64,000 bases of DNA from DASRIA01 sp963768885 (GTDB lineage: Bacteria > Actinomycetota > Thermoleophilia > Solirubrobacterales > JBBDJG01), in NCBI GenBank assembly GCA_963768885.1, contig CAVYJN010000007.1, forward strand, positions 372,001 to 436,000, given 5' to 3'. The notes under the pieces are model-generated. The model was not told the DNA's origin, ran no database searches, and saw only the letters and a list, made by a program, of their open reading frames with translations. Below are positions 1 through 8,416 of the stretch, piece after piece (the stretch's first letter is position 1; each line of letters starts with the position of its first letter). Both the position numbers and the translations under genes were made by a program.

Positions 1-1
1 C

Positions 2-505
2 CTAGACGACGCCCGACAGCCAGATCAGCAGGGCCACGACCCCGGCGCCGAGGAGCACTCCGGCGAGCAGCATGCCCGGCGCCGGGCCGTCGCGCCCGTC
101 CTCGTGGACGGGTCCCGGCTCGTGCACCTCGATCTCGCTCTGCAGCAGCACCTGGCGCGCCACCTCGAGGCCCGACTCCGCGACGAGCACGTCGCGCGGC
201 CCGGCCGCGAGCATGTCGGGGACGTCGAAGCCCGCCGAGCGGCGCAGGGTGCTGGGCACGCCCTCCTCCAGCAGCAGCATCTGTATGAACTCCGCCTCGG
301 GCTGCTGGCGCCCGGTCGCGACGCGTCGCAGGTCGCCGCGGGAGTACTGCGGCTTGATCTTGCGCGCGCGCTGCTGGACATCGGAGGCCTGCTCCTCCGC
401 GCCGACCTCGCCGGCGTAGGTGAGCGGCATCCCGCACTCGGCGCAGAACCGCTCCTCCAGCGGATAACGGATCGCGCAGTGCGGGCACGCGAGGGGCTCG
501 GACAT
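2..505 (-). CDS. Zinc-ribbon protein with DUF2007-like domain and C-terminal membrane anchor
   Basis: A protein of 167 residues starting MSEPLACPHC. Two CxxC knuckles near the N terminus (CPHC and CAEC, about residues 7-27) form a zinc ribbon. A middle region (about 75-130) resembles the DUF2007 'putative signal transducing protein' fold, with the pattern EFIQMLLLEEGVPSTLRR. The last ~20 residues are a hydrophobic helix, so it is probably a tail-anchored inner-membrane protein. It is the last visible gene of the cysteine-synthesis operon, 2 bases downstream of the Mec gene, so it is co-transcribed. Its role is unknown; a link to sulfur transfer is only inferred from position. Confidence 0.8.
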   Translation of the reverse strand: MSEPLACPHCAIRYPLEERFCAECGMPLTYAGEVGAEEQASDVQQRARKIKPQYSRGDLRRVATGRQQPEAEFIQMLLLEEGVPSTLRRSAGFDVPDMLAAGPRDVLVAESGLEVARQVLLQSEIEVHEPGPVHEDGRDGPAPGMLLAGVLLGAGVVALLIWLSGVV

Positions 506-507
506 CG

Positions 508-903
508 CTACTCGACCGTGAGGTCGACCTCGCTCACCTTCGCGTCCTCGATCAGGAAGGTCCTGACGTCGGGTGCGGCCGGGTCCTCGAGGGACACGAT
601 CAGCCAGAGCACCCCCGGCCACAGCTCGGCGAAGTTGACGTCCGTCTGGGACGGGTAGGCGCGGCTCTTCGTGTGCGAGTGGTAGAGCCCGAGCGACATC
701 CCGCGATCCTCGATCTCGCCCGTGATGCGCATCACGTCGCGGCCGTCGATCTCGAAGCGCTGCGGGCTGTGATGGATGTTCTCCGTGGGATGAACCGCGA
801 CGATCGCGTCGCCGTCGATCCCGAACATCCCGCAGCACTCGTCCGGCGCGTCCGCCCGGGCGTGCTGCACGATCTCCTCGAGGAGCGAGCTCGCGATGCG
901 CAT
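508..903 (-). CDS. mec: JAMM/MPN metallopeptidase Mec, CysO-cysteine hydrolase
   Basis: A 131-residue single MPN domain. The JAMM zinc site is complete: Glu in the DECCG segment (about residue 19), the HSH pair near residue 72 and the SQTD aspartate about ten residues on. In Mycobacterium tuberculosis, Mec+ releases cysteine from the CysO-cysteine thiocarboxylate adduct, and mec, cysO and cysM cluster just as here. It lies 13 bases downstream of cysM. Because the CysO here ends GGQP rather than GG, this peptidase may also trim CysO before activation (inference). The start MRIASS was chosen because upstream in-frame sequence is antisense-like and overlaps cysM. Confidence 0.9.
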   Translation of the reverse strand: MRIASSLLEEIVQHARADAPDECCGMFGIDGDAIVAVHPTENIHHSPQRFEIDGRDVMRITGEIEDRGMSLGLYHSHTKSRAYPSQTDVNFAELWPGVLWLIVSLEDPAAPDVRTFLIEDAKVSEVDLTVE

Positions 904-916
904 GCGAGCCGCGTGC

Positions 917-1882
917 CTACCACCAGACGGTGGAGTCGACCGCCTCGAGCTCGTCGATCGACTTCGTCCACAGCCCGGCCGACAGGTACTTGTTGCCGTC
1001 GTCGGCGACGAGGAACACGACGTTGCCCTCGTCGAGCTCGTTCGCGATGCGGACCGCGACCGACGCGATCGCGCCCGACGAGACGCCGGCGAAGATCCCC
1101 TCCTCGAAGAAGAGCTTGCGCGTCCAGATGATCCCGTCGCGGTTGGTGACGATGATCTTGCGGTCGAGCACCGACAGGTCGATGATGGGCGGGATGAAAC
1201 CATCGTCCAGTGATCGCAGTCCCTGGACGTCCTCACCCTGGAGCGGCTCCGCCGCGACGATCTTCGTCCCTGGGTCATGTTCCTTGAGGCGGCGCCCGTT
1301 GCCCATCAGCGTGCCGCCGGTGCCGAGCCCGGCGACGAACGCGGTGACGTCGCCGAGGTCCCTGATGATCTCCGCGGCCGTGCCGTAGTAGTGCGCGTCC
1401 GGGTTCGCCTGGTTGCCGTACTGGTAGGGCATGTAGACGCTCGGGTCCTTCTCGGCAAGCTCGAGCGCCAGCTCGACCGCGCCGTTCGAGCCCTTCGAGG
1501 CCTCGGAGTAGATCACCTCCGCGCCGTGCATTCGCAGCAGGTCGGTGCGCTCGTGCGTGACGTTCTCGGGCATCACGGCGGTGAACGGATAGCCCTTGAG
1601 GCGACAGATCAACGCCAGGGAGATGCCGGTGTTGCCCGACGTCGGCTCGAGGATGCGCTGACCGGGAGCGACGGCGCCCTCGGCCTCGGCGCGCTCGATC
1701 ATCGACTTCGCCACGCGGTCCTTCACGGACCCCGTCGGGCTGTAGAACTCGAGCTTCGCGAACAGGCGGACGCCCGGCTTGGGGCTGAGCTTCTTGAGCT
1801 CGACGATCGGGGTGTCCCCGATCGCCCCGATCACGTCCGGGCAGCATTTGCCCGGCGGCTGGATTGGCCTGGCTTCGAGCAT
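917..1882 (-). CDS. cysM: Cysteine synthase CysM, CysO-dependent, O-phosphoserine type
   Basis: A PLP enzyme of 321 residues (M. tuberculosis CysM is 323). It contains the PLP lysine motif TGSVKDR (about residue 50), the substrate loop TSGNTG and the phosphate-binding GTGGT. CysM of this group joins O-phosphoserine with the thiocarboxylate on CysO, making CysO-cysteine, which Mec then cuts. The neighbouring cysO and mec support this over an ordinary sulfide-using CysK. An upstream ATG at 1894 would overlap the -10 hexamer. The start at 1882 lies exactly 7 bases below TATGCT, which fits leaderless transcription, so this internal start was preferred. Confidence 0.92.
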   Translation of the reverse strand: MLEARPIQPPGKCCPDVIGAIGDTPIVELKKLSPKPGVRLFAKLEFYSPTGSVKDRVAKSMIERAEAEGAVAPGQRILEPTSGNTGISLALICRLKGYPFTAVMPENVTHERTDLLRMHGAEVIYSEASKGSNGAVELALELAEKDPSVYMPYQYGNQANPDAHYYGTAAEIIRDLGDVTAFVAGLGTGGTLMGNGRRLKEHDPGTKIVAAEPLQGEDVQGLRSLDDGFIPPIIDLSVLDRKIIVTNRDGIIWTRKLFFEEGIFAGVSSGAIASVAVRIANELDEGNVVFLVADDGNKYLSAGLWTKSIDELEAVDSTVWW

Positions 1883-1889
1883 TGCGGAA

Positions 1890-1895
1890 AGCATA
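1890..1895 (-). promoter_or_regulatory. -10 element TATGCT for leaderless cysM transcript
   Basis: On the minus strand TATGCT sits 7 bases before the ATG at 1882, the normal gap between a -10 box and the transcription start. Transcription would begin at the start codon. No clear -35 is seen. The same TAnnnT-7-ATG geometry occurs before the DoxX gene and the 42315 gene. Confidence 0.5.
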
Positions 1896-1931
1896 GACGG
1901 GGCGACCCGCCGTCAACCCGCCTTTTGGCTG

Positions 1932-2210
1932 CTAGGGCTGACCGCCCGCCATCGCGGGCAGGATCACGACGGTGTCGTCGGGACCGACGGAGGTGTCGAG
2001 GCCCTGCTGCACGCGCACGTCCTCGTCGTTGACGTACACGTTGACGAACCGGTTGAGCTCGCCCCCGTCGGAGAAGAGCTGGCCGCGCGTCTCCGGGTGC
2101 TGGTCGGCGAGACCGCTGAGGATGTCGGCCACGGTCGCGCCCGGGACCTCTACCTCGCTCAGGCCGCTCACGGCAGGGCGAAGCACCGGGGGAATCTTGA
2201 CTGTCGCCAT
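1932..2210 (-). CDS. cysO: Ubiquitin-like sulfur carrier protein CysO (MoaD/ThiS family) with GGQP tail
   Basis: A 92-residue beta-grasp protein. The family is shown by RFVNVYVNDEDVR in the middle and VVILPAMAGG near the end; M. tuberculosis CysO has closely similar blocks. The carrier is adenylated and then thiocarboxylated at a C-terminal Gly-Gly and donates sulfur to CysM. Here the diglycine is followed by two extra residues, Gln-Pro, before the stop at 1932-1934; I checked each codon. Such a tail must be removed before activation, as is known for QbsE of Pseudomonas, which is trimmed by a JAMM peptidase. It sits between the E1-like activator and cysM. Confidence 0.93.
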   Translation of the reverse strand: MATVKIPPVLRPAVSGLSEVEVPGATVADILSGLADQHPETRGQLFSDGGELNRFVNVYVNDEDVRVQQGLDTSVGPDDTVVILPAMAGGQP

Positions 2211-2223
2211 CGCGGCCGGAACC

Positions 2224-3438
2224 CTAGCCAGCCGCCGCGCAGAGCGCCTCGTAGTCCTCGAACTTCGTGTTCTCGAGGTCGACGCCCTCGCCGCAGGTGG
2301 GGCAGCCCTCGACGTCACGCCGCACCTTGAGCTGCGTGAACTGCGTCGAGAGCGCCTCGAACAGGAGCAGTCGCCCGACGAGCGGCTCGCCCTGCTCGAT
2401 GATCAGCTTGATCACCTCGTTGGCCTGCAGCAGGCCCATGATGCCCGGCAGCACGCCGAGCACGCCGTTGGCACCGCAGGACGGCGCCAGCTCGGCCGGC
2501 GGCGGCTGCGGGTACAGGCAGCGGTAGCACGGGCCCTCGTACGGGACGAAGGTCGTGAGCTGCCCGTCGAAGCCGAGGATCGAGGCGTGCACGACCGGCT
2601 TGCGCTCGCGCACGGCGGCATCGTTGAGCAGGTAGCGCGTGGGGAAGTTGTCGGCCCCGTCGACGATCACGTCGTAGTCGCGGATCAGGTCGAGCACGTT
2701 GTCGCTGTCGAGGCGGATCTGATGCGGAATCACCTCGACGTCCGGGTTGAGCGCCTCGATCGTCTGCTTGGCGGACTCCACCTTGGGGACGCCGATCCGC
2801 TGGTTGTTGTGGATCACCTGCCGCTGGAGGTTCGAGAGGTCGACCTCGTCGTTGTCGACGATCCCGAGCGTTCCGACTCCCGCGGCGGCGAGGTACAGGG
2901 CGGACGGCGAGCCGAGGCCGCCGGCGCCGATCAGCAGCACCTTGGCCTCGAGCAGCTTCTGCTGGCCGGCGAGCCCGACCTCGGGGATCAGGAGATGACG
3001 CGAATAGCGCTCACGCTGCTCGGCGGTGAGCGAGATCGGCTTGTCGAAGTCGTAGCCGCGGTCCTTCCACAGCGTGAAGCCGCCGGTCATCACCGACACG
3101 TCCTCGTAGCCGAGCAGCTCCTTCATCGTGATGGCCGCCAGCGCCGAGCGGTTCTGGGTGGAGCAGTAGGCGATCACGGGCCTGCTGCGGTCGGGCACCG
3201 CGCCCTCGATCCGGGTCTCCAGGTGTCCGCGCGGCACGTGCACGGCGCCGGGCAGGTGGCCCATCTCGAATTCCTGCTGCTCGCGCACGTCGAGGATCAC
3301 GGGCGCCAGGGCGGCGTTGCCGTTGGTGGCACGATGGTCGAGCAGCTGCTTGACCTCGGAGGGGTCGAGCTCCTCGATCCGCGCCCGCGCGTCCTTGATC
3401 AGCTGCTGTCCTGAAACTGGCCTGGTCTCTGTGCTCAC
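2224..3438 (-). CDS. Rhodanese-E1 fusion: sulfur carrier adenylyltransferase/sulfurtransferase (MoeZ-like)
   Basis: A 404-residue protein. Residues ~25-130 form a rhodanese domain with an active-site loop YCSTQNRS. Residues ~137-390 form a ThiF/MoeB E1 domain with GAGGLGS for ATP, and two zinc cysteine pairs, CYRC and CPTC. It should adenylate the C terminus of CysO and load sulfur onto it. M. tuberculosis MoeZ has the opposite order (E1 first, rhodanese last), so the domain arrangement is swapped. It is the first gene of the five-gene minus-strand operon, ending 13 bases before cysO. It could also serve MoaD or ThiS carriers elsewhere in the genome. Confidence 0.9.
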   Translation of the reverse strand: MSTETRPVSGQQLIKDARARIEELDPSEVKQLLDHRATNGNAALAPVILDVREQQEFEMGHLPGAVHVPRGHLETRIEGAVPDRSRPVIAYCSTQNRSALAAITMKELLGYEDVSVMTGGFTLWKDRGYDFDKPISLTAEQRERYSRHLLIPEVGLAGQQKLLEAKVLLIGAGGLGSPSALYLAAAGVGTLGIVDNDEVDLSNLQRQVIHNNQRIGVPKVESAKQTIEALNPDVEVIPHQIRLDSDNVLDLIRDYDVIVDGADNFPTRYLLNDAAVRERKPVVHASILGFDGQLTTFVPYEGPCYRCLYPQPPPAELAPSCGANGVLGVLPGIMGLLQANEVIKLIIEQGEPLVGRLLLFEALSTQFTQLKVRRDVEGCPTCGEGVDLENTKFEDYEALCAAAG

Positions 3439-3563
3439 GGTGGCTTCCTCGACTCAGATTGGCTGCTGGTCACCCGAAATTACCCTAATTCCTACCGGCT
3501 TTACGAAATATAGCAGCCAGGCGAGGATGTTTCGGGCCGTTTTCCCCGCCCGGCCCACCCCAG

Positions 3564-3598
3564 AAAAAAGGGCGGCGGCGTCTCTCGACGCCGCCGCC
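3564..3598 (-). terminator. Rho-independent terminator after htpX
   Basis: On the minus strand a perfect 12-bp GC stem (3587-3598 with 3571-3582) around a 4-base loop is followed by six T residues (3564-3569). It lies about 57 bases past the htpX stop. This is the only textbook intrinsic terminator I see in the window. The rest of the 3439-3654 gap holds the presumed promoter of the rhodanese-E1 operon. Confidence 0.85.
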
Positions 3599-3654
3599 AC
3601 AGCCCCCTTCATGTTGCCGAAGCTCAGCGAGCCGCGGAACGTGAAGTCGTTGTC

Positions 3655-4503
3655 CTAGATGCCAAGCGCGCGCAGCCGGCGCACCCGCTCCTCGATCGGG
3701 GGGTGGGTCGAGAACAGAGACGCCATGCCACCGCCGCTGAACGGCTTGACGATGTAGAGCGGCTCCGCGGCCTGGTTGACCTGCATCGGCATCGCCTTCG
3801 CGCCTGCCTCGAGGCGCTCGAGCGCGTCGGCGAGCGCGTTCGCGCTGCCGCTGATCTTCGCCCCGGTGGCATCCGCGGCGTACTCCCGCTGGCGGGAGAT
3901 CGCGAGCTGGATGATGGTCGCCGCGATCGGTGCGAGCAGCACCATCGCAAGCGCGCCGACCAGCCCGAGCGGGCTCTCGTCGTCGCCCATGAAGAGCAAC
4001 GCGTAGCCGAGCCACGTGATGGCGCCGCCGATCGCCGCCGCGACGGTCGTGATCAGCGTGTCGCGGTTGCGGATGTGGGCCAGCTCGTGGGCGATCACGC
4101 CGCGCAGCTCGCTCTCGCTGAGCAGCTGCGTGATGCCCTGCGTCACGGCGACGGCGGAGTGCTTGGGGCTACGCCCCGTCGCGAACGCGTTCGGCTGGCT
4201 CTGGGGGACCATGTAGAGCCGCGGCATCGGCACGCCGGCCGAGTGCGCCAGCTCGCGCACCATCTGGTACAGGCGCGGTGCCTCCTCCTCGGACAGCGGC
4301 TGTGCCCGGCTCATCTTGAGCGCGATCTTGTCCGAGAACCAGAACATGACCAGGTTCAGGGCAAGGCCGATGAACAGGAACGTGAGGGCGGTGCCCGGCC
4401 CACCGATCAGGTAACCGATCCCGACGAGGAGACCCGTCAGGGTGGCCAAGAGGATCGTTGTGCGGAGTCCCGCCTTCCAATTTGCTTGAGTTGCTTGGTT
4501 CAT
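3655..4503 (-). CDS. htpX: Membrane zinc metallopeptidase HtpX (M48B)
   Basis: A 282-residue membrane protease. Hydrophobic helices lie at about residues 13-55 and there are two more near 145-195. The zinc motif HELAH is present in VIAHELAHIRNRD, with the third ligand in the QREYAADATGA segment. HtpX degrades misfolded inner-membrane proteins. The start is MNQATQANWK; upstream in-frame sequence is the antisense of the kinase gene. It is a single gene on the minus strand ending at a strong terminator. Length and motifs match the family; no oddity was seen. Confidence 0.95.
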   Translation of the reverse strand: MNQATQANWKAGLRTTILLATLTGLLVGIGYLIGGPGTALTFLFIGLALNLVMFWFSDKIALKMSRAQPLSEEEAPRLYQMVRELAHSAGVPMPRLYMVPQSQPNAFATGRSPKHSAVAVTQGITQLLSESELRGVIAHELAHIRNRDTLITTVAAAIGGAITWLGYALLFMGDDESPLGLVGALAMVLLAPIAATIIQLAISRQREYAADATGAKISGSANALADALERLEAGAKAMPMQVNQAAEPLYIVKPFSGGGMASLFSTHPPIEERVRRLRALGI

Positions 4504-4659
4504 GTCTCCAAACCACAGACTCAGGGCCTCGCGTGCCCGGTGATGGCTGCCTTGCCGTGTACGAGTATCGTCCAAGCGCGCCGGAATCCCTATGGGGTGG
4601 AGACCCGAAATGTCCTCAGGCGCCACCCTAAATAGGCCGACAAAGGGCACTGCCAAGCC

Positions 4660-5670
4660 ATGAAGCGCCCCTCCCTGCTCAGCCAGATCGTCGCGCTCAA
4701 CCTCCTGATGGTGACCGCGGGCATCCTGGTGTCGATCCTCGCGGGGGGCTTCGACTTCTCGATCGAGGGCCAGCGCTGGCAGTTCCTGGTGCTGGCGATG
4801 GCGCTGCTGCTCACCTTCCTGCTCAACACGCTCCTGCTGCGGCGGCGCTTCGAGCCGTTCGAGCGGCTGCTGGCGATGATGGAGCGGGTCGACCTCTCGC
4901 GGCCCGGACGCCGGCTCGAGATCGACGCCGAGATGGCGGGGGTATCGACCGACATCCAGCGCCTCGCGGCCACGTTCAACCGGATGCTCGAGCGCCTCGA
5001 GAACGAGCGGCGGCGGTCCGGCGAGCTGGTCCTGCGCGCCCAGGAGGAGGAGCGCAAACGCATCGCGCGCGACCTCCACGACGAGGTCAACCAGTCCCTC
5101 ACGGCCCTGCTGCTGCGCATCGAGGCGGCGGACCAGGACGCGCCCGCGGAGCTGCACGCGCAGCTCGCCGAGGTCAGGGAGCTGGCCGACCAGGCGATGG
5201 GCGAGCTGCTCGACCTCGCGCGCCAGCTGCGCCCGACCGCGCTCGACGACCACGGCCTCGTCGCCGCGCTCAAGTCCCACGTGCGCGAGTTCGACCGGCG
5301 CGGGCAGGCGAGCGCGAGCTTCTGGGCCGACCCCCGGCTGGGCGAGCTCTCGCCGGACTCCCAGGTGGTCGTCTACAGGGTGGCCCAGGAGGCGCTCGTC
5401 AACGCGGCGCGCCATTCGGGTGCCTCGCGCGTCGAGGTGAGCCTCGAGCCCCACGACTCGCGGGTCCGCCTGGAGGTCACCGACAACGGCTCGGGCTTCG
5501 CCTTCGCGGAGGAGGGCAAGGGCCTCGGGCTGTCGGGCATGCGCGAGCGCGCGCTGCTCGTCGGCGGCACGCTCGCGATCGACTCGCGGCCGGGCAAGGG
5601 CACGTCCGTCGTGCTGGAGGTGCCGGCCGCGCCCGCGGTCGACGGGGCCGTGTCCCAGGAGGCCGCATGA
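4660..5670 (+). CDS. NarL-family sensor histidine kinase (HisKA_3)
   Basis: 336 residues. Transmembrane helices lie at about 9-30 and 42-60 with a very short extracytoplasmic loop, so it probably senses membrane or internal signals. A HAMP-like linker follows (61-118). The phosphoacceptor His140 lies in ARDLHDEVNQSL. The ATPase part has the N box (EALVNAARHSGA), DNGSGF and GKGLGLSGM. The stop overlaps the response regulator start by 4 bases, so the two form one system. The stimulus cannot be told from sequence. The 156-base gap upstream contains nothing else I recognise. Confidence 0.92.
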   Translation: MKRPSLLSQIVALNLLMVTAGILVSILAGGFDFSIEGQRWQFLVLAMALLLTFLLNTLLLRRRFEPFERLLAMMERVDLSRPGRRLEIDAEMAGVSTDIQRLAATFNRMLERLENERRRSGELVLRAQEEERKRIARDLHDEVNQSLTALLLRIEAADQDAPAELHAQLAEVRELADQAMGELLDLARQLRPTALDDHGLVAALKSHVREFDRRGQASASFWADPRLGELSPDSQVVVYRVAQEALVNAARHSGASRVEVSLEPHDSRVRLEVTDNGSGFAFAEEGKGLGLSGMRERALLVGGTLAIDSRPGKGTSVVLEVPAAPAVDGAVSQEAA

Positions 5671-6293
5671 AGATCCTGATCGCCGACGACCACGGCATCG
5701 TGCGCTCGGGCGTGAAGCTGCTGCTCGAACGCCAGCCCGACATGGAAGTCGTGGCCGAGGCCGAGGACGGGGTCGACGCGCTCGAGCAGGCGGTGCGGCT
5801 CAAGCCGGACGTCGCGGTGCTCGACGTCTCGATGCCGCGCATGACGGGTTTGCAGGCGACCCACGAGATCAAGCAGCAGTCGCCCGACACGCAGGTCCTG
5901 ATCCTCTCCATGCACGACGACGAGCGCTACCTGTTCGAGGCGCTGCGCGCCGGAGCCGCCGGGTACGTGCTGAAACGGGCCGCCGACAAGGACCTGGTCG
6001 ACGCCGTGCGCGCGGCCAGCCGGGGCGAGCCGTTCCTGACCTCGACCGCGCAGCAGGCGCTGATCCGCGACTTCATCGACCGCGGGGACCAGCCGGCCGA
6101 GCTCAGCCCACGAGAGCAGGAGGTCGTGAAGCTGATCGCGGAGGCACACACCAACCGCGAGATCGCGGAGATCCTCCATCTCTCCGAGAAGACCGTCGAG
6201 TCGCACCGCGCCCGCGTGCTCCAGAAGCTCGGGATGCGCGACCGCGTGGAGCTCGTGCGCTACGCGATCAGGCGCGGGCTCGTCGAGCCCTAG
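5667..6293 (+). CDS. NarL/LuxR-type response regulator
   Basis: 208 residues. The receiver domain occupies residues 1-120, with Asp53 as phosphorylation site in VLDVSMPRM and the acidic pair DD near residue 7. The LuxR-type helix-turn-helix lies at about 145-202, with the signature LSPREQEVVKLIAE and TNREIAEILHLSEKTVESH. It starts ATGA-overlapped with the kinase gene and is its cognate partner. Target genes are unknown. It converges with the secreted-protein gene 6290-6691, overlapping by 4 bases. Confidence 0.94.
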   Translation: MKILIADDHGIVRSGVKLLLERQPDMEVVAEAEDGVDALEQAVRLKPDVAVLDVSMPRMTGLQATHEIKQQSPDTQVLILSMHDDERYLFEALRAGAAGYVLKRAADKDLVDAVRAASRGEPFLTSTAQQALIRDFIDRGDQPAELSPREQEVVKLIAEAHTNREIAEILHLSEKTVESHRARVLQKLGMRDRVELVRYAIRRGLVEP

Positions 6294-6691
6294 TAGAGGA
6301 CCAGCCGCCCGTCCTCGAACAGGAGTGTCCGGCTCCAGCACGGTGGGCACGACGCGGCCCTGGACCCGAGCCGCTTCAGCCGCACGCTCCGGTCGGCCCG
6401 GAACAGGACCTTGCGGTGGCGGTCGCGCGCCACGAAGCGCACGCGCACGGGCCCCGGTCCGTCGAGACCGGCGTGAGCGAGCCGCACCAGATCGCTGCGG
6501 GCCGGGAACCGCCGGCACAGGCGCTCGATGCAGGCGGTCACGGTCGCCCCGCGCGGAAGGGTCTCGTGCATGTGGACGACGATGCCCGAGCTGCAACCGG
6601 CCGGACCACAGCCCGGGGGCCCGTCCGCGGGCGCGCCCGGGACTCCGAGAACTCCCAGCATCAGCGCCGCTAGGGCGAAAAGCCTCCGCAT
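6290..6691 (-). CDS. Small secreted cysteine-rich protein, unknown
   Basis: 133 residues with a signal peptide of about 22 residues (MRRLFALAALMLGVLGVPG). The mature part has six to eight cysteines, including CGPAGC, CIERLC and CPPC, which suggests disulfides. The middle looks like a beta-sandwich strand pattern (VRVRFVARDRHRKVLFRADRSVRL), similar in style to the secreted proteins at 42951 and 57937. I do not recognise a family. It is divergent from the SCO1 gene. Confidence 0.6.
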   Translation of the reverse strand: MRRLFALAALMLGVLGVPGAPADGPPGCGPAGCSSGIVVHMHETLPRGATVTACIERLCRRFPARSDLVRLAHAGLDGPGPVRVRFVARDRHRKVLFRADRSVRLKRLGSRAASCPPCWSRTLLFEDGRLVLY

Positions 6692-6726
6692 CGGACGCGA
6701 CGATACGCCCGTAACCTGTCTGGTGC

Positions 6727-7392
6727 ATGTCCGCCCGTGCCCGTCTCGTGCTGGTCGTGGTCGCGTCGCTCGCGCTCGTCGCCGCGGTGCTGGCCGCGAT
6801 CGCCGCGAGCGCGAGCCGCGACGACGACGCGGCCGCGGTGGTCGAGGAGGTGAATGCCGCCGGGGTCGAGGGCCCGCGCTCGCCGTTCAAGGGTGCCGTG
6901 CGGCCGCCCGCGCCGCCGGGTGACTTCGCGCTGCGCGACCAGGACGGCAAGCTCGTGGACCTCGCGGACCTGCGCGGGTCCGTCGTCGTGCTGAGCCCCA
7001 CCTACTCCAGATGCGAGGAGTCGTGTCCCGTCGCGGCGCAGCAGATCAGGGGCGCGCTGGACGACCTCTCGGGCGAAGAGCGCGACCGGGTCCGGGCCTT
7101 CGCGCTGAGCGTCGATCCGGCGAACGACACGCCCGACTCGGCGCAGGAGTTCCTGCTCTCCCGGCGCCTGCGGGGCTACCTCGACTATCTGATCGGCACC
7201 CGCCGCGAGCTACAGCCGGTGTGGCGCGAGTACGGGTTCGCGCCTCAGACCGACGAGCAGGAGCACAACTCCTACGTGCTGCTGATCGACGGTCGCGGGC
7301 GCCAGCGGGTCGGGTTCCCGCTCGACTTCCTCACGCCCGAGGCGCTGGCGCACGACCTGCGCCTGCTCGTGCGCGAGGCGGCAGGGGGATGA
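6727..7392 (+). CDS. SCO1/SenC copper chaperone-like thioredoxin-fold lipid- or membrane-anchored protein
   Basis: 221 residues. An N-terminal hydrophobic segment (7-28) anchors or exports it. The thioredoxin-like domain contains the copper site Cys96 and Cys100 in SRCEESCPV and His180 in QEHNSYVLL, the three ligands of SCO1 proteins. SCO proteins deliver copper to the CuA site of cytochrome oxidase or act as thiol reductants. No oxidase genes are nearby. A TAACCT hexamer 9 bases before the ATG may be its -10. It fits with the copper-handling genes farther along the window. Confidence 0.85.
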   Translation: MSARARLVLVVVASLALVAAVLAAIAASASRDDDAAAVVEEVNAAGVEGPRSPFKGAVRPPAPPGDFALRDQDGKLVDLADLRGSVVVLSPTYSRCEESCPVAAQQIRGALDDLSGEERDRVRAFALSVDPANDTPDSAQEFLLSRRLRGYLDYLIGTRRELQPVWREYGFAPQTDEQEHNSYVLLIDGRGRQRVGFPLDFLTPEALAHDLRLLVREAAGG

Positions 7393-7422
7393 GGTCGCCC
7401 GTTGAGGACGGACAGCCTTCGA

Positions 7423-8416
7423 TCATCGCTCCCGGGCCAAGTCGTAGGTCACCGGCCGCCCTGTGCGACGCGGCCCGCGCGGAGGCATCACGTCGTGGGC
7501 GGCGATCTTCTCCGCCGCGAGTTCCGCGTGGGTCTTGGCCGGCAGGTCCACCGGCACCGCGATCAAGAAGCGCTCGTTCATGACCTTGACCACGACGTCC
7601 GGCGCGAGGTCGCGCACGAGGTCGAAGTCGAGGTTGGGCATATGCACGAACGTCACGCGGCGAAAGCTCTCCGCCAGGAAAGGCAGCACCCGGACCGCGT
7701 ACGAATCCCCGTAGACCAGGCACTCGAGGGTGCCCGGGCCCGCCCCTGACTCGTAGGTCATCCTGCGTCCGGTGTTGCGCACGCGGTTGTCCTCGACCAG
7801 GCGGACGCGCGGGTCGCGCGCCGTGAGGCGGACGAAGGTCGAGGTGGCCTGAGGCCGCAGCTTTGCCCCGAGGTCGCCGATGTAGGTGAGCTCCTCGACC
7901 TCGAACGCGTCGATCGCCGGAACGTCGATCGGGAGTTCGCGTGCGATCTCCTGGAGCAATCCGCTGGTCGCGAGGAATGCGCCGAGGCCACTCCAGTGCG
8001 AGCCCGTCCTCGGGTAGGCGTGCGCGTCCTTGCCCGCCTTGAGCGTTTCGAGCGGATACACGACACCTGAATCCATGCCGTGCGCGGCCAAATGTCCCAG
8101 CAACTGCTCCACCGGCCGCTCGGACGCAGTCGCGACGCCGTCCGGAAGGTCCTCGGGATAGATCGAGTGCGCGTTGGGGGCGATCAGGAAGAAGTGGCGG
8201 ATGCCTTGCTGCTCGAAGCCACGCGGTGCGGGTCTCGAGCAGCAGGCGCCACTGGCGCAGCTGCGCTTCCGAGAAGCGGAACTCACCGCGGTGCTGGTCG
8301 AGCACCCGGTTCGCGTCGTTGGCGAGGAAGAGGCGACCGTGGCGCCCCTCGACCACCTTGCCGTCCAGCAGCGACGGCGGAAGGTCGAACGTCTCTTCAC
8401 CGGGCGTCGCGCTCAC
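7423..8416 (-). CDS. AlgX/AlgJ-like SGNH acetyltransferase domain protein (copy 1)
   Basis: About 330 residues once one extra base is removed near 8218. The segment before the break (KVVEGRHGRLFLANDANR) and after it (FFLIAPNAHSIYPEDLP) matches the neighbouring paralogue in order. SGNH-type motifs are present: TGSHWS (about residue 145) and YGDSYAV (about 240). AlgX-related proteins O-acetylate exopolysaccharide, usually with an MBOAT partner, which is not present here. No signal peptide is evident. A GTG start overlaps the stop of copy 2 by 4 bases, so the two are translationally coupled. Confidence 0.72.

Noticed and set aside
4504..5454. A 317-residue N-terminal extension of HtpX
   Set aside because: It is low-complexity antisense of the histidine kinase; HtpX begins at MNQATQ.
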